Assembly: GCA_033819885.1 (NCBI GenBank)
Contig: JAQYUZ010000015.1
Location: forward strand, 1 to 64,000
Direction: 5' to 3'
Length of the DNA stretch: 64,000 nt
Origin: Microbotryomycetes sp. JL201
Lineage: Eukaryota; Basidiomycota; Microbotryomycetes
Under the pieces are notes generated by a model that did not search any database, was not told the DNA's origin, and was given only the letters and a program-made list of their open reading frames with translations. The position numbers were made by a program, and so were the translations under genes. Shown piece after piece: positions 23,843 through 35,009 of this stretch; position 1 is the stretch's first letter, and the number at the start of each line of letters is the position of its first letter.

Positions 23843-26800
23843 TCAATCATCGTCGCGCGACAGAGCGGGAGGTGGCGGCAAAGGCAATCTCGTCTCGGCC
23901 ACTTCGAACGTCGGGTCCTTGAGTCCTGACCGCTTACGGTCCGCGAGAATCAAGTACCGCCTCAAGTCGACTTCTGAAACGGGTTTTGTCAAGACGGCTG
24001 AAGCGCCTTGCTCGATGTAGGCTTCTTGGTCGGCGAGGAGCGCATTGGCAGTGACGCCAACAATCAAGTCATCACGGCCTAAAGAGCGCATACGATTGAC
24101 GACTTGGAGACCAGAGCAAATAGGCATCTAGGCAAAAACAACATTGAGCTTCGACCTGCGGATGTCAGCAGTGAGCAGTGAGAACACACCTGGTTGTCGA
24201 GGAAGGTGATCTCAAAGTTGCGAGGCGCATCCTTGTCCAATGTGCTTCTCGGATCGATGCCGACGCCATCCTGCGACGCAGACAAGCCCGAGCCGGCCAA
24301 CAACATGTCGAGCGCGATCGCGCCGTTCTCGGCCGTCGAGACTAGGCAGCCAAGTCGTTCGAGCATGCGGCCCATGAGACGACGCGTGAGGGCGTCATCA
24401 TCAACAACAAGTACGCGTAAAGGTCCATCTTCAAAGTCCAGAGTTTTCGTAGCCTTGGCTGTCGGAGGCGGGGGCAGAGCCGGTGGCGCGCTCGATGACG
24501 ACAGCGAATGCTGGTTTGTCGGACGTGATTGAGCGGCCATATCGGGCAGCGGCGGTGCAGGCGGCGACGGCTCGGGAATTGCCAAGGGCTGACCTCCCTC
24601 GAGCGCCATGAATGATGGTGGCGGCGACATTGGAGACACCGGCGTGCTCTCGTCAATCGACAACAGCGTCGGATCGCTCGATCGCGTCGTCAATGACGGT
24701 ACAAGACGTATATCGTACGAGTCGGACGATGACGACGGCGTCGAAGCTTTGCGATCGACGGTCGAGCTCGTCCTCCTCCTAGGCTCGAGAAGCTCGTGGC
24801 GGCACTCTTCCGTGCCAATTTTGTACGGCATCTCAACCCAGAAAGTGGATCCTTCTCCAACCTTTGATCGCACACCTAGCCTGCCACCGCTGAGCATAAC
24901 GATCTGCCTAACCAGAGACAGACCAAGGCCAGTTCCTTTGCCGCCCTGTTTGCGGCCAATCTCGGTCTGAACGTACGCCGAAAACAATCTGTTCTCGGCC
25001 ATGTCCCGACTGCGAAGGCCCACGCCAGTGTCCTGCACCTCGATTCGAACGACAATGACGCTGTCGGTCGGCGGAGACGTCTTGGCCTCGTGTCGCTGCA
25101 GATGCGTCTCGGATAACCGAGGCGAAGGCAAGCCCATCATCGTAGCGTCCGAGATCTCGTCGTTGCCGGCCTCGAGGTCCTTGGCATCGAGCCGCTGCAG
25201 TCCATCGATCGGGTAAACGAGTGACGTCCTGATGGAAATTTTGCCACCTGCTGCCGTAAATTTGCAGGCGTTGGACGTCAAATTGTTGACGACCTGGCGC
25301 AACCTCATCTCGTCTCCCATCATCCAGCCGTCGCCTTCTTGCACAAAAGCATTGTCTTCGTCTGGCAAGGCCGATTTGCGCGCGACTGCATCGATTCTCG
25401 GATCCAATTCCGTCTCGAGCGCCAACCCTCTTGCGGCCGTATCTATCCTCAACGGCGAAAACATTTCACGCATGACCGTGTGAAACGAAAACGGCCTCGA
25501 GACGCTCAAGAACCCTCCGCGCTCCATCCTCGAAAAGTCGAGCACGTCGTTGAGCACTTGCGACATCATTCTGAGACTGCCTTCGAGCGCGGCGTACTCG
25601 ATCGACTGGTCCGATCCTTTCTCGCCAAACGCATTCGTCGCTTGCAAGTTTTGAACCGCCAGCAACGCCGTGTTGAGCGGCACGCGCACCTCGTGGAAAA
25701 TGTAAGAGCTGAACCGACGCTTGCTATCCATTGTCTTGCGCTCGTTGATCTGTGCTTTTTGCTTGGCTTTGAATTGGATTTTGAGCTCGGCCCGCATCGT
25801 ATACATTCGACGGTCGGCCATCTCGCGCATATAGTGTGACCACAGGAAGAATGCATGAAAGAGCAGAACGTTGACAACGTTGCGAAGAAAGCCGATCCGA
25901 TCAGGCACGATCAGGCCGCCTACGCAGGCGAGCCACGCGATGATGATGCACAGAGCCGGGAACCGTCTCAAGTAGCAGGCGAACAGGCCGATTACTGGCA
26001 CGCCCGTTGCGTAGTACAATGTGCCCATGTAATCTTTCGAGCCGCAATTCTTCAACGCCGGAACGTAAAAGCTGTTGTATAACGGCGGTCAGTCAGGCCG
26101 CCGGCATAGGTATCCGAACAAGTAAGCTCACTGGCACAGCTTCATGTCGATAATGTTGCCCATCATCGCTATGAAGACGGCAGCCGCGATCCAAGGTTGC
26201 CACACCCATGGATGCCGCCGAGGATAGTCGAGCATGGACATGACGACAAGGGGCACGTTCAGAAGCGGACCGAGCACGTAGAAATTGATTTCTGCGCCGT
26301 TTAGATCGAAATCAGCACACTGTGCACACCATGTAGGCAGTAAAACACGTACCGTTCCATCGTGACCACGGACGCGGTAACAGGATAACTCCGAGGACCC
26401 ATGACACGGTCAGAAACACGCTGCCAAAGATGGCACTCGATTTTGACGTGTACCAGAGCTGCACGAGGCGTACACGTCAGACAGATTTCAAGCTCTGTCC
26501 TCTGTGGCGAACCGACCTCTTTCTGATAAGCCTCTTCGACGGTAGGATCATGATACCGCGGCGCAAAGAAATTACTGTGACGTGATGTGATGAGAAAGGG
26601 TGATTCTGAGCGTGCTTCAAAGTCGACTTACAGCACGACCGGATACAATCGCCACCTGACGAATCCGCCGACGGTTGCTAGCATGCCTGATGCGGCATCG
26701 TACGTATGTCTCAGCGACGAGCCTTCACTTTGCATGCCCGTGCCTTGCATTCCTGTTCCTCCGGTCCCCGTTTGGTCTCCACGACTGCGGTCGCTGCGCT

Positions 26801-27420
26801 GCGTCGCACCTTTCCAGAACTCGGGTGATCCTGTGGCCTCCACGACAACCTCGTCGACAATGTCTTCGACTGGTTCATCCTTTTCGTTGAACGCGCCTTC
26901 TTTTGACCTGAAACTCCTGCGTCCGCCACCGAACGAGCTGCCGTTTTCCGAGTCCGTGTTGGTCGGATCGCCAAGCGAGTCGTCTGGACAGAATCGCGCG
27001 TCAGTTTTGTGCGTTTGATCGGGTCAGCTTGAGCTGTGCTCACCTGGCGCGGAGCCGTTTCCGATCCTTCGCCGGATCTGGGAATCGGTCGAGACCCCAG
27101 TCAGTCGCGCACGGAAGGCATCTCATGACGAGGCTCGGGCGTACCTTTGCATAGATAATCTTGAGCCTGCGTCCGACTGTCGGTGAAGCGAACGTGACGA
27201 GACTGGCCTCGCCGTTTGAGCTGCCGCGCGCGCCAGGTCGGACCGGGCGGCTTGGCTTGTGCATTGCCGGCGCCATCGTCTCGTGCTTTGTCTCTGGGCT
27301 GGCCATCATCTCATGCGGCGGCACGCGCGTCCCCATCGTACCCCTCGGCGCCCTCAGCCTGCTTGCTGCTGCCGCTGCCATGCCACGGCCGCCAGTGCTG
27401 CGGCGGCCCGAGCCGTCCAT
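23843..27420 (-). CDS. Membrane-bound hybrid histidine kinase
   Basis: Eight exons (27420-27145, 27077-27044, 26983-26632, 26574-26517, 26458-26353, 26291-26132, 26071-24190, 24127-23843) give 1,050 codons. An acidic cytosolic N-terminus is followed by about six hydrophobic helices (residues about 285-450, e.g. GSVFLTVSWVLGVILL and IIIAWLACVGGLIV). The H box FHEVRVPLN (His phosphoacceptor, near 25692), N box VVNNLTSNACKFT, G1 DTGVGL and G2 GKGTGLGLSLV form the kinase. A Pro/Ser-rich linker leads to a receiver domain: VLVVDDDALTR, phospho-Asp in FLDNQMP, TANALLA and the Lys of LTKPV. It should pass phosphate to an Hpt protein and on to a response regulator; the signal is unknown. No PAS, HAMP or GAF domain is seen. 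The start is the first in-frame ATG; more 5' sequence is possible. Confidence 0.9.
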
Positions 27421-28362
27421 GTCGGGCTGCCTCGCCTGAGCAGTCACACGCGCAGGACGCGAGTCGATACCGTGCAAGCTGTGCCTCACGCCCTCGTGCG
27501 CTCCGTTGCTGCCAGGAGACGAGCGTCAGTCTTCGATCAGCCCCCCGTTCTTTTTTTTTGGGTTTTGTTTGATCGGCGCGCGAGCCACGAACGAAGCGCG
27601 GGGACACGTACATCAGAGTCGCACTAGACCGTCGACGGCCACCTGTAGTGTCTTCCAGCTTGCGCCCCGTGTCGTTCCCTTTGTGAGGCGAGCGAGACAC
27701 CCGCGTCGCGGTCGAAGCTTCCGCTGCTTTCGCGTGACGCTCCTGCAACCCGACGACCCGGGATATCTTGGTGCCTGAAATGCTCGGCCTTGCCGCATCA
27801 ACAAACTCGCAAACTCGGAATGCCATAAATGCGCAGATACAAACGAGATCTACACTTCCTGACAACCCCCGTTCAACCCACCTGCTTGTCTCGAAGCACA
27901 CAGATTCATCCCGCACGAGCTGTCAACGTTAACCCGACGTTGATCGCGGTGAAAGGTCAATTTGTGTACGATTGACTCTCTTGGACAAGACTCGCACCTT
28001 CAAAAGTTATCCTGATATACACATGTAACACGTCGTGTGAAGCGGCGACGATCCGCCTGGCATGACGTTGGCAGGATTTGCAGCGCAGTTTTGAGTGTGG
28101 CGATCATCACCTGATCCGTTGAACACTCGACATCGACATCTGCGATGAACCCATCCGTCCTGCAGCAAGGCGAAAGCCCAGTAGTGACTAGCACTGTGTC
28201 GAGAATGAAGGGTGCTCTTGGCAACGGTAGCCCATGCGTCAGCCACATTCTCGTTCGCTTGCTTCATTGCTGAATCCTCGGAGAGCAAAAGGAAAAAATG
28301 ACAACAATGTAGAAACAACACCGTCAAAGCAAGATAGCAAAGCACAAACCTGAACGAATGTC
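27421..28362. other. Intergenic upstream of the hybrid kinase
   Basis: About 940 bases between the Ste50 stop and the kinase start, both genes on the minus strand. Open frames here show no conserved motif. The left part should be the kinase promoter and leader. No RNA gene is seen. Confidence 0.55.
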
Positions 28363-30989
28363 TCAACTGTCCAAGCCTCTGATCGGTGGCAAGGTCGGCG
28401 GACCGTTGTTGCCGCCCGAACGAGTCCCCTGGTTCGCAGACAACGACAAGCCAGCCACGTCTGGCAAGGTTGTAGCCACAGAAGTGCCCCCAGTAGACGT
28501 GGCCGTACCTGGCGCGCTCCTCGATTCCGTAATAGTTGGCGTCGCCGGGCTTGTGGCAGACTCGCTCGTGCCGTCCTTCTTCGGCACCTTGCCGCAGAAC
28601 CTATGACAAATTGTCAGGATCAGCAGTCTCTCATTAGCGTGATAGGCATCGGCGACGGACCAGCCGGGCAACTGCAGTGATCGAAGCAGGCACAAGTCAG
28701 ATTTGGAATCGTTCCCGCGCTCTATCGCGAATACGTACCCAGCCTCGAGTCCCGTCATCTTTGATGGCATAGCTCCCTAACAGCCACACAAAGCGCGTCA
28801 GAAGCTTCCCCAATCAGTCTTGTGACTTGCTCACAATTGTTGTACCGTTTGAGAACTCTGAGCGGCGTCCCTCTCTTGACGCTCAACTCGTCCGACCCGT
28901 TCTTTTCAAAGTCCATCAGAGCGACATTGGGCGTCGATACAGACAACACATGACCAGGTTCAATCGGCACATTGGACGCATTTGCTGGTGACGAATGCGC
29001 CAGTTGCTCTGGAGTTGCTAGCGACAAAACTGAAACTGTCGTTTCCACAAGACAACCGGCTGGGACCCAGGCAGATTTGCGAGGCGTTTGATCGTTGGAC
29101 GAGGCAGGGCCAAAATCGCGATGGACGACCCACCAACCTTTGGTCTTGCTGATGACGACAAACGCTGCAGCAGTGAAATAATGAGTCAGCCATGTTGACC
29201 TCGCGATCAAGATGTGCACGCACTATCGCCGACTGCCACGTCAAACTCGTCCCTGTGGAAACAAACCTTTAGCCCGTGGGATAAGACAACGAGAAACGCG
29301 CAAATGACTCACTCTCGCTCGGCCAAATATGGGTATATGCTGACGGCGTAACCGAACGCCTCCCGCGGACTGACGGGCGGCTTGTCCAACTCTTCAGCCG
29401 TCAACTCTTTCTTGTCTTGGTTGTCCTTGCCGACTGGCAACAATACCGGCGGATGATGTAATCTCGTTGGTCTGCTTGGCGTCACAGCAACTTGACCGTC
29501 CCTGTTTGTCGGCGCCTTGTCCAAGCCGACTCCGATGTTTGCTCCTCGCTTGTCTCGACGGGCTGCGTGTTTGGCGGTCGCAAGCACAATGGGCGACTTG
29601 ATATCTTTGATGTGCCGAAGCATAAACACTGGATTGTTTCCAGACTCTTTGAGCCGCTGGAACAACAGCAGCGGTTTCTCATCGTATGCCAAGCATCGTT
29701 CTGTTGTTGATCAAGGTCAGCACAAGCTCGGCATATCTTGTTCTTCTGTGCTCACCTGTCGAACCATAGCAAATGAATAGAGCGTACTGTCTCCAATCAT
29801 CTGTGATCTTGTATTTTTTGAGTGCGGCTGGCAGGACTTTGTAGCACGGATCTTCAAGCGTGACCCTAAAGTTCTTATAAGGGTTGTCTGCGCTTGACAA
29901 CCCAGACGAGGTCGCTGCAGCATTCTTGTCGCGCGGAGGGTCCGAGCTCGAAGGCCGTGTTGAAGGTAACTGAGCCGAGCTGCTAGTCGACGGTGGCTCG
30001 CGTAGAGAGGCGCCATTGGTTGACGGCGAAACTTGTGGCATCACCTCGGAAATACCTGGTGCCGTCGGCGTTGTCGGTGTCAGACTAGTAAACTCTTGAC
30101 CAGACGACAAGGCCTGAGCGTCTGCCGTCTCATTGGATGTGTACGACACGTCCATCGGACTTCGAGGCGAGTCAGGCACCCCTTTGACTGAGATCGAGCT
30201 AGTGCGAGACAGTGTCGACTGATTCGACAGTGGATGGGGAAAAAGACTGGCTGTTGGCGACTTCAAATTACGAGCGACCTGCGGCATTTGCCTGTCAATG
30301 GTTGCAATACCAGCGCAACAGCAGCACGTACCTTGTGCTGAGATCGCACAATGTCGTCTCTGATGGTCGACATGGCGTCGTGCAGCCTGTGTATTTCGTA
30401 TTCGAGTTGCTTGATGCGTTCGTCTGTAATGCAAATCATAGCGTTAGCCGGTAAGTTTCTTCTTGGCCTAGCTCATCCGACATTGCGCACCGCGTTCATT
30501 GAGCCAGTACGCGATCTGTTCGGACGACATTTGCCCTCCGTGCTCGTCTGCGATGTCGATGCTTTCGGCTGCGGAATACCAAACGAGGCCTGAGCATCAG
30601 CGCGAGCGCGATATCGGGGCAAAACCTATTCGGGCGCACAGGGTGGGACGTAGTGGCCACTCTCGACGGGGATATTCTGCTGTACTTTGAGCTGGTAGAC
30701 GGCCCTGAGGATGGCGAGTCGCTGGCCGACAGAATGGATCCCGACGTCCTTGAGCGCTTCATGGTCAAGGTGCACAAGAATCTCGCCCGTAATGCCGTGC
30801 TCTGTTCACAGCGACAAAAGTGTGCGATCGCGTCAGCTGTGCAGCTGGAGGTGTCTGACGTATGTGCGCTGTCACGAGCTCACCTTCGAGCTGATCCTCA
30901 TAAAACGGATAGCCAAGGTGCGCAAATAGCTCTGCGACACCATGCTCGTCCATTTCATGCAACTGAAAGTCGCGAGCTGACGCGTTCAT
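28363..30989 (-). CDS. STE50: Ste50/Ubc2 MAPK adaptor: SAM, RA and two SH3 domains
   Basis: Eleven exons (30989-30884, 30801-30640, 30568-30491, 30423-30332, 30278-29756, 29700-29313, 29252-29224, 29164-28835, 28776-28739, 28671-28661, 28600-28363) give 664 codons. A SAM domain (residues about 5-80: FAHLGYPFYEDQLE, GQRLAILRAVYQL) is followed by a coiled coil (ERIKQLEYEIHRLHDAM). A Ras-association domain comes next (about 250-340: FRVTLEDPCYKVLPAALKKY, CLAYDEKPLLLFQRL), then an SH3 (DVAVGDTFVVISKTKGWWVV) and a second SH3 (ALMDFEKNGSDELSV, GWLPGWFCGKV). In Ustilago the equivalent Ubc2 links Ras/Cdc42 signals to the MAPKKK in mating and filamentation. The end of the last SH3 needs an 11-nt exon (28661-28671). 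The gene starts 115 bp from the divergent SmD1 start. Confidence 0.92.
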
Positions 30990-31104
30990 GGTGCGATGCA
31001 CACACGTGCACGCCTGGCTGCGCAATCGCACTCGATCCAGTCGAAAGCGAACCACGGCTTGCTTGCCTCACATCGTCGCCTCATCCCGCCCTCTTCAAGT
31101 CGCC

Positions 31105-32045
31105 ATGAAGCTCGTCAGGTCAGTTGCAGGCTCACTTGCTCTGATTGGCTGCTTGTCCAAGCTTGCAAAGCTCGAGTGAACCGCGCATCCACGCACGCGC
31201 CGACTTGGACGATGAGGCATAGGCGCGCGAGCACACTACGACGCTCGAGTGCGCTTGTTCGAGCATGGTCGTGGTCGGCTGTGCTGGCTCTGTGGCCGGG
31301 AGCAGCGGCGTGCGCCTGCATATATTCGAGCCCTTACACGACCACAATGCGTGACGCGCATGATCAACTCGCTGACGCGAGTTTCTCTGCATTAAATGCT
31401 TGTTGTTCCGACAGGTTTCTTGTCAGTTACGACCGTCGTTGGTGCCGCGCTCGCGCGCGGACGAAGCGGCGTTTATTGCTGCCTTTCCTTGCGTACTGAC
31501 CCAGCCTTCAACAGATGAAGTTGAACAACGAGACTGTGACAATCGAGTTGAAAAACGGCACGACGGTCCATGGTACCATCACGGGTGCGTGCTTGCAGCG
31601 CACATCTCTCTGTCTGGACAATCATACGTATTTTTGGCTGAAACGTCGTGCCTCTGCATGATCCGCCTATTTTCGAACGAATTGGCGCAGGAGTCGACTT
31701 GTCAATGAACACGCACTTGAAGGCTGTCAAGATGACTGTTCGCGGTCGCGAGCCGCAATCGCTCGACACGCTCTCTGTTCGAGGCAACAACGTGAGATAC
31801 TACATTTTGCCCGACTCGTTGCCGCTTGATACGCTGCTCGTGGATGATGCACCAAAGCCGAGGAAGCGGAAGGACGTGAGTCTGAGCCTGCCGGTTTTTG
31901 GCTGTGGTTCTATCGAGTCAAGTCTGTTGACGGGCAAACCATCTATGCTCAGGGCGGAAGTGGTGCCGGACGGGGCAAACAAGCCGAGCGCGCTCGAGGC
32001 AGGGGGCGTGGACGTGGACGAGGTGGACGTGGTCGAGGACTGTGA
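31105..32045 (+). CDS. SMD1: Small nuclear ribonucleoprotein SmD1
   Basis: Five exons (31105-31118, 31415-31421, 31515-31584, 31691-31875, 31953-32045) give 122 codons, the normal SmD1 length. The near-invariant N-terminus [20 protein letters not shown] is obtained only by joining a 14-nt first exon, a 7-nt second exon (GTTTCTT) and the third exon. The Sm1 and Sm2 motifs follow ([19 protein letters not shown] and [13 protein letters not shown]). The tail is Gly-Arg repeats ([15 protein letters not shown]), normally arginine-methylated for SMN-type assembly. SmD1 is part of the heptameric Sm ring on U1, U2, U4 and U5 snRNAs. The first intron is 296 bp, long for this genome. Confidence 0.97.
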
Positions 32046-32508
32046 AGTGTGCCGGAAGGTCACGAGAGCTGTTCAACTGCATTCCCGCCATGCCTTTGTC
32101 GCTCTGTTGCTGTGAGCAGAAAGGGACCACCAAAAGATGGAGGCAGACTCGCTCTGTCTACTCGTGTACGTTTCTGTTTTGTAAAAATACCCTACCGTGT
32201 TTGCTTTGAGCTCTGAACGATCACTGCGATGCGTTGCAACTGCTCCACTCTTTGTGGTATTACGGGTGAGCTTGCTCGCTGGCACAAGCATTCATCGTGA
32301 CAATCGGCTCAGTGGCGGCGTCCTCGCGTCCGAGATTCTTTGACACTTCGCTTTCGACCTCCTACCGAACCATCGCCCCGATCTCGGCACAGATTTGCGC
32401 CTCTGCGTCTACGTTAACTGTCCACGTGCATCTGCTTGGTGCTCGCTTGCGTACTGCACGGATTGGCAGTGCCTTTGTCCGGTTCAATTGCTCGTCGCCC
32501 TGCGCTCC

Positions 32509-34729
32509 ATGGCTTCGGGCGAGGACGACTTTATGAGCGAGCAGAGCGACTACTCTGATCATGAACACTTTGACCCGGACGAGGACATGGAGCAAGGTTA
32601 GTGTAGATGGCTCGCATATGCTCGCGCTCTGCGCGCGATGACGCCCCGCTGCTGACTCGGCCGACACTGTCGGACTCGCGCATGTTCGCATGCTGACACA
32701 TGGCTCGTGTGCATATGCAGAGTACGATGACACGCTGTCAGACACCGGCAGCTTGTCTGACGGCGGCTTCAGCCCGCTCGACAAGGGCAAGGGGCGCCTG
32801 CTCGACGACGACAACGATGGACAGCACAGGATCGAGTACCGCGTCCTGACTATCGAGCAACTCGGCGCAGATCAGAGAAAGGCGGTCGATTACGTGACAG
32901 ACATGCTCCACCTCAAGGTCAGTTGAACGAGTGCGCGGTCGGGCCGGCAGCGAACACGGCGTTTCGATGGGACCATTCCTGTAGGGCATGGTCGAATATG
33001 CCGTCTCCATCAGTCTGGTCCTCTTCTACGTGCCCTACGACGCTGTCGGACTGGTCCTGCACGCTGCTGTCGCGAAACCCTATTTCCTGGCAACGTGCCA
33101 CCGAACTGACGCCACTTTGATCGTGTGCACAGCCCGAGTCTGCCGCCGTGCTGCTCAGACATTTTGCTTGGAAAAAGGACAAGCTCGTCGAGGTGCGTCT
33201 CGTCACAGATAGATCCGCACGCATCGTCCCTGGCTGACTCGTCCCATGTCGCAGACTTACATGGAAGATTCAGAGAAAACGTTGGCGCTGGCGGGCATTC
33301 ATGAAAGCGGCACGCAACCGAGAATCAAGCGCATGCGAGCATTCACGTGTGCAGTGTGCTACAACGACGACGGTGACCAAGAGACTTTGGCTTTGAGCTG
33401 TGACCATCGATGTGAGCGAGCCTGCTTGCTTTGTCAATGCCTCGAGCGCTGACATGGATCCATATCAAACAACAGACTGCAGAGACTGCTACACGCACTA
33501 TGTGCAATCAAAAATTGAGCAAGATGGTGAGAGCAGGCGCATTCAGTGCATGAACAGCAAGTGCACCGTCATTGTCGACGAAAAGACGGTCGAAATCCTC
33601 GTGTCGAGCGAAGCTTTGCGAAAGTGAGTCTCGCGCCCTGCATCAGGTCGCGTGCTTCGCCCTGACCTATCCATCTGAAGGTACCGCAAATTGCTCAATC
33701 GAACGTACGTCGACGACAACAACCACTTGCGTTGGTGCCCGGCGCCTGGCTGCGAAAACGCGATCGAGTGCGCTGTTGCCGCCCGCCAGCTCGACGTTGT
33801 CATTCCGACTGTCACTTGCACTTGCGGCAAGACATTCTGCTTTGGTTGCGGCCAGGACGACCACCGACCGTGTTGTTGCCCGATTGTCAAGCGGTGGCAG
33901 AAAAAGTGCGCGGACGACTCGGAGACGAGTAACTGGATCTCGGCAAACACGAAAGAGTGCCCCAAGTGTCACTCGACGATTGAGAAGAACGGTGGCTGCA
34001 ACGTGAGTTGTCGCGCGACAGGTGTGAATCGTTCAAATCTGACAAGATTTTCGTGTCTCTCAGCACATGACCTGTCGCAAGTGCAAGTACGAATTCTGCT
34101 GGGTTTGTATGGGCACGTGGGCGGAGCATGGCACCGCCTGGTACAACTGCTCTCGTTATGAGGAAAAAGGCGAGACTGGTGCAGACGCGCAAAGCAAGTC
34201 GAGAGCAAGTCTCGAACGTTACCTGCACTACTACAACCGCTACTCGAACCACCAATTGTCGATGCAAAACGAAGCAGCTCTTCAAGCTCGCGCCGATCAG
34301 CAGATTTCGGCGTTGCTCGAAGTCAGCTCGCTGTCCTGGATTGAAGCTCAGTTCATCAACAACGCCGTCGCGACGTTGGGTCGGGCCCGCAGCGTACTTT
34401 TGTGGACATACGCCATGGCATTTTATCTCGAACGCAACTCGCAGACCGAGATTCTTGAAAATTTACAAAAGTGAGTGCATGTTTTGAACATGACTTTTGT
34501 TGTAGTACGCTGACCGAGCTCTTTCGATGAAAGCGATCTCGAGCGAGCTGTTGAGACCCTTGCCGAATTGATCGAAAAGCCGTTGCCAGAGAACGACTTG
34601 GCCTCTTTTCGTCAAGAGGTGCTCGACAGGGGCAACTATGTTCAGAAACGCACAGAAATCATTCTCAACGACACTTTGAAAGGTTACGATGAAGAACGTT
34701 GGGTCTGGATGGAGCCCATCAAGCTCTGA
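32509..34729 (+). CDS. Ariadne-type RBR E3 ubiquitin ligase
   Basis: Eight exons (32509-32596, 32721-32917, 33133-33192, 33255-33411, 33476-33623, 33681-34002, 34064-34470, 34534-34729) give 524 codons. An acidic N-terminus precedes the UBA-like region (AAVLLRHFAWKKDKL). RING1 (CAVCYNDDGDQETLALSCDH, then RYCRDC), the IBR (CFGCGQDDHRPCCC) and RING2 ([20 protein letters not shown], whose CNHMTC holds the catalytic Cys, then CKYEFCWVC) follow in order. The Ariadne domain (ERYLHYYNRY, then LEYTYAMAF-like LLWTYAMAFYLERN) closes the protein. RBR ligases pass ubiquitin through a RING2 thioester and in the Ariadne class work with neddylated cullins. All residues expected for activity are visible. Confidence 0.95.
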
Positions 34730-35009
34730 GGCCTCACCCGTCGTCTTTCTTGAGGACGACCGATCGTCTGGTGCGCTCGCCTCGCCACACCGGGACAGGC
34801 TACTCTAGTCCTTCGTCAATCGTTCCGCTCCTGGCTTGCCTTTGCCTTGCATTGTCTTTGTGTCATTGTTGTTCACATCTTTTTCCTGTGCCGTTTTTTT
34901 GTTTCGTCTTTTTTTTTGCAATTTCTTTTTCGTCTTTTGCGTTCTTCGATATTAAGCGACACAAGCTTCGTTTGTACGCTGTCAACAATAAGATGAATGC
35001 AGCAAAATG

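Noticed and set aside
27311-27916. 201-codon open frame on the minus strand
   Set aside because: It overlaps the kinase start in another frame, is Arg/Ser-rich and has no conserved motif; it looks like a shadow frame.
31119-31414. Possible intronic C/D snoRNA in the long SmD1 intron
   Set aside because: A cgatgag near 31213 and a ctga near 31371 are imperfect boxes and there is no terminal stem.
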